Source: Vibrio casei
Lineage (GTDB): Bacteria > Pseudomonadota > Gammaproteobacteria > Enterobacterales > Vibrionaceae
Reading direction: 5' to 3'
Assembly (NCBI RefSeq): GCF_002218025.2
Contig: NZ_AP018680.1
Coordinates: 2,418,001-2,482,000, forward strand
Length of the DNA stretch: 64,000 nt
Position 1 is the first letter of the stretch. Every line of letters starts with the position of its first letter. Below are positions 50,682 to 60,980 of the stretch, piece by piece. Made by a program: the position numbers and the translations under genes. The notes beneath the pieces are model-generated. The model made no database searches and had not been told where the DNA came from. It worked only from the letters and a program-made list of their open reading frames with translations.

Positions 50682-51314
50682 ATGTCAAATAAAAACAAAT
50701 TAGTGACCAAAGAAACAGCCTTAATCGGTCGCGATGAAAAAATGATGATTTCTGAACTTCATTTTATCAACCAAACGAACCTCACCGCTGAAAAACCACT
50801 AGGATGCAAAGAGGTATTGCTGGGGTTAGGTTGCTTTTGGGGGGCTGAACGAATCTTTTGGCAATTAGACGGAGTGATCAGTACCTCGGTTGGCTACAGT
50901 GGCGGATACACTAAAAATCCAACCTATCAAGAAGTCTGCAGTGGTGAAACGGGACATACCGAAGTAGTACGCGTGATTTTCGACCCAACTCAAATCACCT
51001 TACAAGCTATTTTAGTCGTGTTCTGGGAACATCACGATCCAACACAAGGTATGCGACAAGGTAATGACATTGGTACTCAATATCGTTCTGCCATTTATAC
51101 GGAAAGCCAAGATGACTTAAATGTTGCATTAGAAAGTCGCCACACTTATCAGGCCGCGATTGGTGAAAGTTTAAGTAAAAATATCACGACTGAAATCACC
51201 CTTATCAATGAGTATTATTTGGCAGAAACCTATCACCAACAATATTTGGCTAAAAATCCTCAAGGTTACTGTGGAATAGGTGGCACAGGGATCTGTTTTC
51301 CACCAAACTTGTAA
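50682..51314 (+). CDS. msrA: Peptide methionine-S-sulfoxide reductase
   Basis: MsrA repairs oxidised methionine (S-epimer) in proteins. The 210-residue protein has an N-terminal extension of about 45 residues as in E. coli MsrA, the catalytic GCFWGAE motif near residue 52, SGGYTKNPTYQEVCSGETGHTE, FWEHHDPTQGMRQGNDIGTQYRS and a C-terminal region with two resolving cysteines (GYCGIGGTGICFPPN). A GAGGTG site precedes the ATG. It is divergent from tamA, as in E. coli. Confidence 0.97.
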   Translation: MSNKNKLVTKETALIGRDEKMMISELHFINQTNLTAEKPLGCKEVLLGLGCFWGAERIFWQLDGVISTSVGYSGGYTKNPTYQEVCSGETGHTEVVRVIFDPTQITLQAILVVFWEHHDPTQGMRQGNDIGTQYRSAIYTESQDDLNVALESRHTYQAAIGESLSKNITTEITLINEYYLAETYHQQYLAKNPQGYCGIGGTGICFPPNL

Positions 51315-51382
51315 TTTCCCATCATCAAGCAATACAGCAAACTGGCTTGGCTGCATTAGATAAACATTAACCTAAAACTGCA

Positions 51383-51411
51383 AAGGTTGTCTCTTTTCCA
51401 CAGACAACCTT
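51383..51411 (+). terminator. Hairpin after msrA
   Basis: AAGGTTGTCT and AGACAACCTT are perfect 10-base arms with a 9-base loop, 68 bases after the msrA stop. The T run after it is short, so it is a probable but not certain terminator. Confidence 0.6.
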
Positions 51412-51480
51412 GATTGCCATCAGTTTGGTATTTCTTATTTAGCGTCTTTTAGGGTTTATTCGAATAAGATTTCACCCATC

Positions 51481-51696
51481 CTATCCGGCTTGAACTGATA
51501 ATTGAGCAATAGCAGAGTTAACCTCTTTCATCACTTTCAATTGTTTTTTATTCGATACATCCGGTAATAAAACTTTACCACCGTCAAAATAAAACTCTCC
51601 AATACCTTTGATACCAAAATGCCCTTTGAAGATAACTTTCACAAAACGCGCAATTTGTAGTGGACGATAACGATTAAAGTTTGGCTGCATATTCAT
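51481..51696 (-). CDS. ytfK: DUF1107 protein, YtfK-like
   Basis: This 71-residue protein aligns along its length with E. coli YtfK (68 residues): RYRPLQIARFVKVIFKGHFGIKGIGEFYFDGGKVLLPDV against the same order of blocks, and a C-terminal helix ending VMKEVNSAIAQL. YtfK in E. coli promotes (p)ppGpp accumulation through SpoT; that role is inferred here. Neighbours msrA, tamA and ytfJ are also its neighbours in the E. coli ytf region, which supports orthology. The start has no strong ribosome binding site; MNMQ gives two possible ATGs. Confidence 0.88.
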   Translation of the reverse strand: MNMQPNFNRYRPLQIARFVKVIFKGHFGIKGIGEFYFDGGKVLLPDVSNKKQLKVMKEVNSAIAQLSVQAG

Positions 51697-51996
51697 TTAA
51701 ATAACCCATGATTTTTTATTTGAGACAACGATTTAACAGGCCGATACATCCAAATACGTTGAAATATCACAACGTGGATACCTCTGTTTATAGTTGTAAA
51801 ACACCAATTCAGCCACCTTGATACATTAAAAATGCTTCAAAACAGTGACATCAGGCAAAACTCATCGACTGATTTATTATAGTCAGTAATGTTAATGCAT
51901 AAATTGAGCCAATCAACAATTCATGCTTTCCATTTGATTTTATGCGCTATTATATAAGCACTGTCTCAATTTATAGTCCTAAAATAGGTATTAAAA
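51697..51996. promoter_or_regulatory. Divergent ytfK-ytfJ gap
   Basis: This 300-base gap holds the promoters of the two divergent genes. It is AT-rich towards ytfJ. No gene, terminator or recognised operator is seen. Confidence 0.25.
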
Positions 51997-52551
51997 ATGA
52001 TAATAAGAAAAATTTCCATTGCCCTACTATTGTGCATCTCACCAATATTTGCTCAAGCAAACAACATTCAGATTGGAAAAGGCGTCCCCGCCGTTAGTGT
52101 TGAAAAAGGTGGTGAGGTTTTTATCGAAAATGACACGATATCTTATCTTCCCTGGAATACTGAATTGATGTTGGGAAAAGTAAGAGTGATTCAAGCCATC
52201 GCAGGAAGAAGTGGGGCGAAAGCATTAAATGCCCCTTTAATGGCAGCAATTACAAAAGCTGAATTTTCCGAAGAAAATTACCAAACCACCACCATAGTTA
52301 ATCAAGATGATGCGATTTGGGGAACCGGATCGTTTGTAAAATCATCCGCAGAAGATGGTAAGAAGGACTTTCCATGGTCATCTATGGTATTAGATGAAAA
52401 TGGCGTCGCGGCAAAACAATGGCAACTCGAACCTAAGTCATCCACAATCATTGTACAAGATAAAACAGGCCGAGTTTTATTTAATAAAACAGGTGAATTA
52501 AGTATAGGAGAGATCACTCAAGTACTGAAAATCATCAAAAAAAATCTATAA
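51997..52551 (+). CDS. ytfJ: YtfJ family periplasmic protein
   Basis: This 184-residue exported protein aligns with E. coli YtfJ: signal peptide ISIALLLCISPIFAQA, then GKGVPAVSVEKGGE, WNTELMLGKVRVIQAIAGRSGAK, YQTTTIVNQDDAIWGTGSFVKSS and FPWSSMVLDENGVA. The fold is thioredoxin-like but the redox CxxC motif is absent, as in the family. Function is not established. It precedes the zinc-type cluster on the same strand but about 150 bases away, with two Zur-like boxes between. Confidence 0.9.
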   Translation: MIIRKISIALLLCISPIFAQANNIQIGKGVPAVSVEKGGEVFIENDTISYLPWNTELMLGKVRVIQAIAGRSGAKALNAPLMAAITKAEFSEENYQTTTIVNQDDAIWGTGSFVKSSAEDGKKDFPWSSMVLDENGVAAKQWQLEPKSSTIIVQDKTGRVLFNKTGELSIGEITQVLKIIKKNL

Positions 52552-52563
52552 TAAACGCCATTT

Positions 52564-52584
52564 AAATGTAATAACATAACATTT
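52564..52584 (+). promoter_or_regulatory. Upstream Zur-like box, imperfect
   Basis: AAATGTAATA-A-CATAACATTT is a 21-base palindrome with 8 of 10 pairs matched. It resembles the Zur consensus (AAATGTTAT ... ATAACATTT) and lies 15 bases before a second, perfect palindrome. Confidence 0.55.
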
Positions 52585-52599
52585 AACTTGCCATCGCTT

Positions 52600-52622
52600 C
52601 AATTGTTATAGTATAACAATTG
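52600..52622 (+). promoter_or_regulatory. Zur-like operator, perfect palindrome
   Basis: CAATTGTTATA-G-TATAACAATTG is a perfect palindrome with 11-base arms, 76 bases before the zrgA-type start codon. The TGTTATA-N-TATAACA core is that of gamma-proteobacterial Zur boxes, so zinc repression of the cluster is likely. Confidence 0.8.
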
Positions 52623-52697
52623 AGCTTTGGTGAGAATAGTATCTTATAAATGGTGCCGACTCACTTTTTCTTTTTCATTATTGTGAGAGTGCATAAC

Positions 52698-53306
<609 letters not shown>

Positions 53307-53330
53307 ATTTTTATTAATACATATTGTAAG

Positions 53331-53382
53331 AGCGTTTTTCTTGGTTTTACCACCCTTTAGAGAATAAGGTAAAGGAAGCGCT
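53331..53382 (+). promoter_or_regulatory. Interrupted stem between the zrgA-like gene and the ATPase gene
   Basis: AGCG...TTTTACC and GGTAAA...AGCGCT can pair into a long interrupted stem in the 102-base gap. It could reduce read-through or protect the upstream message; the sequence does not decide. Confidence 0.35.
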
Positions 53383-53408
53383 CCCTTACTTTTAATATTT
53401 TTCCCGAG

Positions 53409-54146
53409 ATGCCTATGACAACCACAACACCTGAATTTGCCATTCAATTAAACAAAGTTTGTTTTACGTGGCCAAAGCAGGATACACCAACCTTATTGAT
53501 TGATGATCTCAAGATCCCAGTGCAGCAACATGTTTTTATCAAAGGTCCCAGTGGAAGTGGAAAGTCGACATTATTAAGCCTGTTAACCGGTATAATTACC
53601 CCCCAATCGGGAAGTATCACTGTATTGAATCAACCTTTAGAGCGACTGACTGCGTCTAAACGCGATCAATTTCGCGCGCATCATATTGGTTATATTTTTC
53701 AGCAATTTAATTTATTGCCCTACTTATCCGTGATTGAAAATGTCTTACTGCCCTGTCGTTTTTCTCCGTTAAGATCACAAAAAACCAAAACCTCTGATTT
53801 ACCGTTGATCGAGCAAGCTAAACGTTTATTACAGCGCCTTCATCTGCCTAAGTCGGTATTTGAACGTCCAATATCCGACTTAAGTATTGGTCAGCAGCAA
53901 CGTGTTGCCGCAGCAAGAGCCCTCATTGGTCAACCCCAAATCATTATTGCCGATGAACCCACTTCCTCTCTCGATCACGATAATCGCCAAGCATTTATCC
54001 AATTATTGATTGAAGAGGCCAATCGCAGCCAAGCTAGTATTATTTTTGTCAGTCATGATTCTAGTCTACAAAAACACTTTGACCGAACCATTGAACTCAC
54101 CGACATTAATCAAGTGTCTCTTTCTCACCAACAAGGTGATATCTGA
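53409..54146 (+). CDS. ABC transporter ATPase, LolD/MacB type, zinc cluster
   Basis: This 245-residue ATPase has Walker A GPSGSGKSTLLSLLTG, Q-loop IFQQFNLLPYLSV, the signature LSIGQQQRVAAARAL (Ile in place of the more usual Gly), Walker B IIIADEPTSSLD and the switch histidine SHD. The sequence type is that of ATPases paired with MacB/LolC-like permeases. The stop overlaps the start of such a permease gene (the next ATG uses the last base of the TGA region), so they are coupled. With the DUF2796 and DUF3299 proteins it forms a cluster matching the V. cholerae zrg locus. Role in zinc acquisition is inferred from context. Confidence 0.88.
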   Translation: MPMTTTTPEFAIQLNKVCFTWPKQDTPTLLIDDLKIPVQQHVFIKGPSGSGKSTLLSLLTGIITPQSGSITVLNQPLERLTASKRDQFRAHHIGYIFQQFNLLPYLSVIENVLLPCRFSPLRSQKTKTSDLPLIEQAKRLLQRLHLPKSVFERPISDLSIGQQQRVAAARALIGQPQIIIADEPTSSLDHDNRQAFIQLLIEEANRSQASIIFVSHDSSLQKHFDRTIELTDINQVSLSHQQGDI

Positions 54147-55405
54147 TGAATGCTATTATTGTTTTGGCTTGGAAAAGTTTGCTTAATCGCAAGACGACGG
54201 CTTTGCTAACCATATTAACCGTCGCCATTTCCGTTGTGTTGCTGCTTGGTGTAGAGAAAATTCGCACTCAAGCCAAAAGTAGCTTTGCCAATACCATCTC
54301 CAGCACAGACTTAATTGTGGGGGCTCGTTCGGGGGATGTGAATTTACTGCTTTACTCCGTCTTTCGCATAGGGAATGCCACCAACAATATTGATTGGAAA
54401 AGCTACCAAGACATCGCTCACCTACCACAAGTAAAGTGGGCAATTCCAATTTCTTTAGGTGATTCTCATCGTGGTTTTCGAGTAATGGGGACCAATTCTG
54501 ACTATTTCAAATTCTACCGCTACGGAAGTAAGCAACCACTTACATTCCAGCAAGGTACTGCTTTCCATAGCTTATTTGACGCTGTCATTGGTTCTGATGT
54601 TGCAAAAAAACTCCATTATCAAATTGGCGATGAAATCATTATCGCTCATGGGATCAGCGATAAAGCCTTTACCCGTCACAAAAATCTGCCCTTTAAAATA
54701 GTGGGCATTATCTCACCTACTGGAACACCTGTAGACAAAACCGTTCACGTATCTTTAGCCGCAATAGAGGCTATTCATGTCGGATGGGAATCAGGCGCCC
54801 ACCTAGGTAAAACACCAAATAAAGATATTTTAGAAAATAAACAATTTGAGCCTAAACAAATCACCGCTTTCATGCTTGGCCTAAATTCCAAAATTCAAAC
54901 CTTTATGCTGCAAAGACAAATCAATAACTACCCTAAAGAACCTTTAAGTGCGATCTTACCCGGCATCGCCCTTAGTGAATTATGGGGAATGATGTCAGTC
55001 GCCGAGCAAGCTTTAATGATTATTTCAGGTTTTGTGGTCGTAGCAGGTTTACTCGGAATGTTAACCAGTCTACTCACCAGTCTACAGGAACGTCGTCGAG
55101 AAATGGCTATTTTACGAGCGATGGGAGCGCAACCTAAACATATTTTTTTCTTATTAATGAGTGAAGCAAGTGCATTGACCTTCTTTGGTATCAGTGTTGG
55201 TATTGGCTTACTTTACATTGTGCTAAGTGTTTCAGCTCCGATCATTGAACATCAATACGGCATTAAAATAGCTCTGACCGGTTTATCCCACCACGACATT
55301 ATGCTACTAATGTTGGTGCAATTAGCTGGCATGATCATTGGATTATTGCCATCAATTAAAGCCTATCGCCATTCTGTTGCCGATGGCATGACCATTAAGT
55401 TGTGA
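54146..55405 (+). CDS. ABC transporter permease, FtsX/MacB type, zinc cluster
   Basis: This 419-residue protein has the MacB/LolC topology: one N-terminal span (LLTILTVAISVVLLLGV), a periplasmic domain of about 240 residues, and three C-terminal spans (ALMIISGFVVVAGLLGMLTSLL; ALTFFGISVGIGLLYIVL; IMLLMLVQLAGMIIGLL). The cytoplasmic loop QERRREMAILRAMGAQPKHIF is the FtsX-type coupling motif. Such permeases move substrates out of the inner membrane or transmit force rather than import ions directly, so its part in zinc handling is unclear. It is coupled to the ATPase gene and lies 3 bases before the DUF3299 gene. Confidence 0.87.
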   Translation: MNAIIVLAWKSLLNRKTTALLTILTVAISVVLLLGVEKIRTQAKSSFANTISSTDLIVGARSGDVNLLLYSVFRIGNATNNIDWKSYQDIAHLPQVKWAIPISLGDSHRGFRVMGTNSDYFKFYRYGSKQPLTFQQGTAFHSLFDAVIGSDVAKKLHYQIGDEIIIAHGISDKAFTRHKNLPFKIVGIISPTGTPVDKTVHVSLAAIEAIHVGWESGAHLGKTPNKDILENKQFEPKQITAFMLGLNSKIQTFMLQRQINNYPKEPLSAILPGIALSELWGMMSVAEQALMIISGFVVVAGLLGMLTSLLTSLQERRREMAILRAMGAQPKHIFFLLMSEASALTFFGISVGIGLLYIVLSVSAPIIEHQYGIKIALTGLSHHDIMLLMLVQLAGMIIGLLPSIKAYRHSVADGMTIKL

Positions 55406-55408
55406 TCT

Positions 55409-55948
55409 ATGAGAACTCTAACAAAGCCGTTTCATTTATTGATTAAAACCGCTTTATTGCTAATAACTTCATTACTAATAATCACTCATACATCGTTAGC
55501 TCAGGCATCTCAAGGCAAGGAAGCACTTACTTTAGATTGGATAGATTTAGTGCCGATAAATGAGCAAAAAAACTTTGATAAGCTTGGAATGCCTGCGCCA
55601 GGAGGCCACAATGGTGGCGCGGCTAAGCAGAACCCCATTGGTAATGTTCGTCCTGAATTAAATGGCAGCTACGTAAAAATCCCCGGCTTTGTCATCCCCT
55701 TAGAAGGTGACGAAAATACCATTACCGAATTCTTATTAGTGCCTTATTTTGGCGCTTGTATACACGTTCCACCCCCACCTCCAAATCAGATTATTTATGT
55801 AAAGTTTCCCAAAGGTGCGCCCGTGCAACAACTTTGGGATGTGGTGTATGTTATTGGAAAGCTAGAAACTCAAACACTGGATCATGAATTAGCACAAACC
55901 GGCTACACCATGCTCGGAGATAATATTGAAGAATATGATGATATGTAA
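55409..55948 (+). CDS. DUF3299 exported protein, zinc cluster
   Basis: This 179-residue protein has a signal peptide (LLITSLLIITHTSLAQA) and a DUF3299 domain with FVIPLEGDENTITEFLLVPYFGACIHVPPPPPNQIIYVKF. The Cys-Ile-His followed by five prolines is the striking block and may bind metal; the poly-Pro run would also need EF-P for smooth translation. Function is not known to me. It starts 3 bases after the permease stop and ends the cluster. A weak AAGGAG/CTCCTT hairpin follows near 55983-56001. Confidence 0.85.
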   Translation: MRTLTKPFHLLIKTALLLITSLLIITHTSLAQASQGKEALTLDWIDLVPINEQKNFDKLGMPAPGGHNGGAAKQNPIGNVRPELNGSYVKIPGFVIPLEGDENTITEFLLVPYFGACIHVPPPPPNQIIYVKFPKGAPVQQLWDVVYVIGKLETQTLDHELAQTGYTMLGDNIEEYDDM

Positions 55949-56058
55949 CCCTTTTGAAATCGAATTTGAGTAGCAAACAAAAAAGGAGTTATTATGCTCC
56001 TTCTTGTTTATTCATCTGAGTCAAAATCCCTGATACATATCGCGTCGCTTATTAAGTC

Positions 56059-56670
56059 TTAAGCAATTATCAATTTTTCACGTAATACTGATAAACATTG
56101 CTCGACTAACTCATCCAAGTTTTTCTCTCCTGCTGGGAGATCAATCTCTGGGTGCAGTGGCGCTTCATATTCAGAATCAATACCGGTGAAATTAGAGATC
56201 TCCCCTGCTCTTGCCTTTTTATACAAGCCTTTAGGATCACGCTTTTCGCACACCTCTAAAGGTGCATTAACAAACACTTCGATAAACTCCCCCTCTGGCA
56301 ATAAATCCCTCACCATTTGACGCTCTGCACGGTGCGGTGAAATAAAAGCAGAAAGTACAATTAACCCCGCATCGGCCATTAATTTCGCTAACTCCCCAAT
56401 ACGGCGAATATTCTCACGACGATCTTGCGCTGAAAAGCCCAAGTCACGACACAGGCCGTGGCGAACGTTATCACCATCAAGTAAATAAGTATGGTGACCA
56501 AGTTCCGCGAGTTGGATTTCTAACGCTCCAGCCACCGTTGATTTCCCTGCACCGGATAAGCCAGTAAACCATAGCACAACCGGTTTTTGTTTTTTCAGAA
56601 CGGAGCGGGTCTGTTTAGTGACTTGATGTTGATGCCAAATGACATTTTCATCTTTTTTTATTTCATTCAT
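56059..56670 (-). CDS. cysC: Adenylylsulfate kinase
   Basis: CysC phosphorylates adenosine 5'-phosphosulfate to PAPS. The 203-residue protein has the P-loop [15 protein letters not shown] (about 37-51), [46 protein letters not shown] with the phospho-acceptor-type serine, and [27 protein letters not shown]. Last gene of the cobA-cysDN-permease-cysC run, 60 bases after the permease. Confidence 0.97.
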   Translation of the reverse strand: MNEIKKDENVIWHQHQVTKQTRSVLKKQKPVVLWFTGLSGAGKSTVAGALEIQLAELGHHTYLLDGDNVRHGLCRDLGFSAQDRRENIRRIGELAKLMADAGLIVLSAFISPHRAERQMVRDLLPEGEFIEVFVNAPLEVCEKRDPKGLYKKARAGEISNFTGIDSEYEAPLHPEIDLPAGEKNLDELVEQCLSVLREKLIIA

Positions 56671-56730
56671 AAATTCAATTCATCCTGTCATGGTCGGCCA
56701 TTACGCCTTATTCATGAAAAATAACATCCG

Positions 56731-58467
56731 TTAAAAAGGGAAAAAATAAGGGATCAAAGTCAGCACTACGATGGAATAAACAATCGAAAGTGGAATGCCA
56801 ATCTTGAGAAAATCCTTAATATGATAATTTCCTACGCTGTACACTAATAGATTCGTTTGATAACCATACGGAGAGATAAAGCTTGCGCTGGCACCAAAGA
56901 GTACCGCCATAATAAATGGCATTGGATCGGTACCATAACCAACCGCCATGCTGTAACCAATAGGAAATGCCAAAGCAGCGGCCGCATTATTAGTAATCAA
57001 TTCCGTTAGGATCAAGGTTAATAAGTAAGTCGCAATCAGCGCTCCAATAGGCCCCCAGCCATTAAAAAAATAGATAAATAACTCACCCATTTGTTTTGAT
57101 AAACCTGAAGACATCATCAATTGCGCTAACGATAGTGCCGAGCCAACAATAACAACAATATCAATCGGAAAACGGCGACGCAGCTCGCTGATCCCGATAG
57201 CACCAATCGCAAGCATAACCACGATATACCCCGCTAACCCTTTAATGATTGGGATCACTCCTGTCAGCGATAAACCAATCACTGCCGCAAAACCCAAAAG
57301 CACAATGGCCGACTTTTGACTATCTAGCTTAGCGCTTGAATCGAGATCATTAACCAGTACAAATTCTTTAGCATTATCTTGTCTTGCAGAATGAAACCCT
57401 TTGCCCGGAACAAGAACTAAAGTATCTCCTGCCGCTAATTTCACACTGCCCAAACCGCCTTCTAATCGTTCATGCCCACGGCGAATAGCTACCACTACGG
57501 CATCAAAACGATCTCTAAATTGACTCGACTTTAAAGTCTTATTGCAAATAGATGCCGACTGACTGACGACCACCTCCATAAAACTTTGTCCATTAAGATG
57601 ATGCTGACCAAATAAGGTAATACCCGGAATTTCTTGCAATGTGGCAACACTTTCAACATCACCACAAAACAATAATCGATCTTTTTCCAATAATATCAAC
57701 TCTGGTGTCACCGAAGGCATAGTGACGCCATCGCGGATAACTTCAGCTAAAAAGAGTTTACGTAAAGCACGCAAATTATTTTCAGCAATACTTTTTCCAA
57801 TTAATGGCGAGCCTGATTCCACTCTCGCCTCAAGAAAATAAGGCAAATCATCTTGTTCGTTACTATCACTTTGGGGTAAAACATAACTAAGAGGGATTAA
57901 GATTAATACGCCAAACACTAACACGGCTAAACCGATGAAAGTTGGAGCAAAAAAACCTAAGCTCGGCAAACCAGCATCGACGACAAAACTATTAATAATT
58001 AAATTCGTGGAGGTACCAATCAACGTTAAGGTCCCCCCTAAAATCGCGGCGTAAGAAAGAGGGATCAATAAACGTGATGGCGCATGAGCCTGATTGCGCT
58101 TAATCGCACCAATCAAAGACACCACCACGGCGGTATTATTAGTGAAAGACGATAAAAAAGCCGTAGAAAAACCTAATTTGGCGACAACTGTCCCTAATCG
58201 TCCTTTAGAAATATGGCGACTAATCCAACTGATCAGCCGTGTTTTTTCTAAAGCACATGATGCTAGAATCAGCAATACCAAAGTAAGAAGCGATGAATTG
58301 GTAAAATTCATCGCAATGCCATCGAGATCAACCGCTCCGCTCATAAAAGAAACTAAAGCGGCCGCCGCAAAAATAAAACTAGGTTTGATCTTAGTAAAGA
58401 TCAAACAGCCAATGATGGACACTAGCAATATTAAGACAAACCATTTATCCCACATGGCATATTCCAC
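56731..58467 (-). CDS. SLC13-type permease with RCK_C domains, probable sulfate transporter
   Basis: This 578-residue membrane protein belongs to the DASS/SLC13 group. About six spans (to residue 190) are followed by a soluble middle part with two TrkA_C (RCK_C) domains (about 205-370), then about six more spans. Blocks such as SSFTNNTAVVVSLIGAI and ITNNAAAALAFPIGYSMA are the paired substrate/sodium signature regions. Its place between cysN and cysC strongly suggests sulfate, although homologues carry other anions. It starts 12 bases after cysN; the first codon is GTG at 58467 with an ATG at 58455 as the alternative. Confidence 0.88.
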   Translation of the reverse strand: MEYAMWDKWFVLILLVSIIGCLIFTKIKPSFIFAAAALVSFMSGAVDLDGIAMNFTNSSLLTLVLLILASCALEKTRLISWISRHISKGRLGTVVAKLGFSTAFLSSFTNNTAVVVSLIGAIKRNQAHAPSRLLIPLSYAAILGGTLTLIGTSTNLIINSFVVDAGLPSLGFFAPTFIGLAVLVFGVLILIPLSYVLPQSDSNEQDDLPYFLEARVESGSPLIGKSIAENNLRALRKLFLAEVIRDGVTMPSVTPELILLEKDRLLFCGDVESVATLQEIPGITLFGQHHLNGQSFMEVVVSQSASICNKTLKSSQFRDRFDAVVVAIRRGHERLEGGLGSVKLAAGDTLVLVPGKGFHSARQDNAKEFVLVNDLDSSAKLDSQKSAIVLLGFAAVIGLSLTGVIPIIKGLAGYIVVMLAIGAIGISELRRRFPIDIVVIVGSALSLAQLMMSSGLSKQMGELFIYFFNGWGPIGALIATYLLTLILTELITNNAAAALAFPIGYSMAVGYGTDPMPFIMAVLFGASASFISPYGYQTNLLVYSVGNYHIKDFLKIGIPLSIVYSIVVLTLIPYFFPF

Positions 58468-58479
58468 TATTTGATATCC

Positions 58480-59931
58480 CTACTTTTTTACATCTTTGGG
58501 CGCAGACGCCGAAAAAAGTTGGCTGATATCTTTGGCTTCCCAATGTGGGAAATGCTTGCGGATAAGCGCGTTTAACTCAACTTCAAAGCTCAAGTTTTCG
58601 GTTGTCGTTTGTTGTTCGATCAGACGCTCACGGATCATACCGGCTCCCACGGTAACGTTAGTGAGTCTATCAATAAAAATGAAACCGCCCGTATCTTCAC
58701 AATCGGTATATTTATCTAAAGCGACCGTTTCAGTTAACGAAATCTCACATAATCCAATGCCATTAAGTGGTAATTCTTTGGCATCAAATTGCTCAAGTTT
58801 ATTGATGTCATATTGATACTTAATCGACTCTAATTGGCCAATGGTTTGTTTTCCCGCAACTTTAATATCGTATTGACGCCCAGCAATTAAAGGTTGTTCC
58901 GTCATCCATACCACATCCGCTAAGAATTGATTGGTGGCTTTAATTGAAGCACCAATAGGTACTAACAAGTCACCACGGCTAATGTCTATCTCATCTTCTA
59001 AAGTCAAAGTGATCGCTTGCCCTGCACGCGCAGAGTCGAGATCACCATCAAAGGTAACAATACGGGCCACTTTTGAACTTTTTCCAGAGGGCAAAACCGT
59101 TACGCTATCGCCAACCGCAATCGTGCCATTTGCAATGGTTCCACAAAAACCACGAAAATCTAAGTTAGGACGGTTTACATACTGAATAGGTAAACGGAAT
59201 TCACCTTGTGTATGCGCTTGGCTTAAATCAATATTCTCTAATATTTGTAATAATGGTAGGCCTTGATACCAAGCAAGATTTTCAGTTTGATCCACCACAT
59301 TGTCACCTTCTAGCGCCGATATAGGGATCAGTTGAATATCAATATCTTGATTTAGGTTTTTAGCAAATTCAAAATATTCTTGGCGAATTTCTTCAAAGCG
59401 AGCTTGTGAGTACTCCACCAAGTCCATTTTATTAACCGCAACCACAAAATGACGAATTCCCAATAAACTGGCAATGAAGGAATGACGACGAGTTTGGTCT
59501 AATACGCCCTTACGAGCATCTATCAAGATAACAGCTACATCACAAGTCGACGCCCCTGTTGCCATATTCCGTGTGTATTGTTCATGCCCAGGCGTATCGG
59601 CAATAATGAACTTACGCTTTTGTGTCGAGAAATAACGGTAGGCAACATCAATCGTTATCCCTTGCTCGCGCTCAGCTTGCAACCCATCCACTAGAAGTGC
59701 TAAGTCCGGGCGCTCACCAGTAGTGCCAACACGTTGGCTATCATTATTGACTGCGGCTAATTGATCTTCATAAATCTGCTTAGAATCATGTAGCAAACGA
59801 CCAATTAAAGTACTTTTACCATCATCAACCGAACCACACGTTAAAAAACGCATTAATGATTTGTATTGATGTTGCGTCAGGTATCCTTCAATACCCAATT
59901 CGGCCAACTCGGCCTCTACTGCTGCGTTCAT
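58480..59931 (-). CDS. cysN: Sulfate adenylyltransferase subunit 1, GTPase
   Basis: CysN is the GTP-driven regulatory subunit of ATP sulfurylase. The 483-residue protein is EF-Tu-like: P-loop [34 protein letters not shown] and NKMDLV, then beta-barrel domains. Unlike some homologues it has no fused APS kinase; cysC is separate. ATG 59931 is chosen for its AAGGA ribosome binding site and the family N-terminus [18 protein letters not shown]; an upstream in-frame start at 59955 is less likely. It follows cysD by about 77 bases. Confidence 0.97.
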   Translation of the reverse strand: MNAAVEAELAELGIEGYLTQHQYKSLMRFLTCGSVDDGKSTLIGRLLHDSKQIYEDQLAAVNNDSQRVGTTGERPDLALLVDGLQAEREQGITIDVAYRYFSTQKRKFIIADTPGHEQYTRNMATGASTCDVAVILIDARKGVLDQTRRHSFIASLLGIRHFVVAVNKMDLVEYSQARFEEIRQEYFEFAKNLNQDIDIQLIPISALEGDNVVDQTENLAWYQGLPLLQILENIDLSQAHTQGEFRLPIQYVNRPNLDFRGFCGTIANGTIAVGDSVTVLPSGKSSKVARIVTFDGDLDSARAGQAITLTLEDEIDISRGDLLVPIGASIKATNQFLADVVWMTEQPLIAGRQYDIKVAGKQTIGQLESIKYQYDINKLEQFDAKELPLNGIGLCEISLTETVALDKYTDCEDTGGFIFIDRLTNVTVGAGMIRERLIEQQTTTENLSFEVELNALIRKHFPHWEAKDISQLFSASAPKDVKK

Positions 59932-60008
59932 ATTAAAATCCTTGTTAATAACCACTCTCTAGGAGTAAACGTTAGAGCGTTACAATCTGAAAATATGGAG
60001 ATCGTTTT

Positions 60009-60917
60009 TTAAAAATAGCCTTGGCGTTTTTTCAATTCCATTGACCCTGATTGGTCATGATCGATAGCCCGCCCTTGTCTTTCACTTGAAGTTGCCACTA
60101 ACATTTCTTGGATAATTTCGGGTAACGTTGCGGCGTTAGACTCGACAGCGCCTGTTAATGGGTAGCAGCCTAACGTTCTAAAACGCACACTTTTGTGTTC
60201 AACGGTTTCCCCTTCTTCAAACACAAAACGGTCATCATCCACCATGATCAGCATGCCATCACGGTCAACAACTGGACGAACGGCTGCTAAATATAAGGGC
60301 ACAATGTCAATGTTTTCTAGATAGATATATTGCCAGATATCGAGCTCAGTCCAATTTGATAATGGGAATACTCGAATACTCTCGCCTTTATTTACTTGAC
60401 CGTTATAAGTCTTCCATAGCTCTGGACGTTGATTTTTAGGATCCCAACCATGGTGCTTATCACGGAAAGAATACACACGCTCTTTGGCGCGAGATTTTTC
60501 TTCATCACGACGGGCACCACCAAAGGCGGCATCAAAACCATATTTATTCAGTGCCTGTTTCAATCCTTGAGTTTTCATGATGTCGGTATGCTTGGATGAT
60601 CCATGTACAAATGGATTACACCCCATCGCCATACCTTCAGGATTTTTATGCACTAACAATTCAAAGCCATATTTTTCAGCAGTACGATCACGAAACTCAA
60701 TCATCTCTTTAAATTTCCAATCCGTGTCCACATGCAAAAGTGGGAATGGAATTTTACCGGGGTAAAAAGCTTTACGAGCTAAGTGCAGCATCACCGCAGA
60801 ATCTTTACCAATTGAATACATCATCACGGGGTTATCAAATTCCGCAGCAACTTCACGAATGATGTGAATACTTTCCGCTTCCAATTGCTGTAAGTGGGTC
60901 AAACGTTCTTGGTCCAT
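60009..60917 (-). CDS. cysD: Sulfate adenylyltransferase subunit 2
   Basis: CysD is the catalytic subunit that forms APS from sulfate and ATP. The 302-residue protein has the PP-loop [42 protein letters not shown] and [14 protein letters not shown]. Length matches E. coli CysD (302). It forms a complex with CysN, encoded next. It lies 63 bases after cobA. Confidence 0.98.
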   Translation of the reverse strand: MDQERLTHLQQLEAESIHIIREVAAEFDNPVMMYSIGKDSAVMLHLARKAFYPGKIPFPLLHVDTDWKFKEMIEFRDRTAEKYGFELLVHKNPEGMAMGCNPFVHGSSKHTDIMKTQGLKQALNKYGFDAAFGGARRDEEKSRAKERVYSFRDKHHGWDPKNQRPELWKTYNGQVNKGESIRVFPLSNWTELDIWQYIYLENIDIVPLYLAAVRPVVDRDGMLIMVDDDRFVFEEGETVEHKSVRFRTLGCYPLTGAVESNAATLPEIIQEMLVATSSERQGRAIDHDQSGSMELKKRQGYF

Positions 60918-60980
60918 GTCACTATTTCCTTATCGCTCTTATAAGCATGTCTGTTCAATAAGTTCGTCGTTAGCGTGTGG

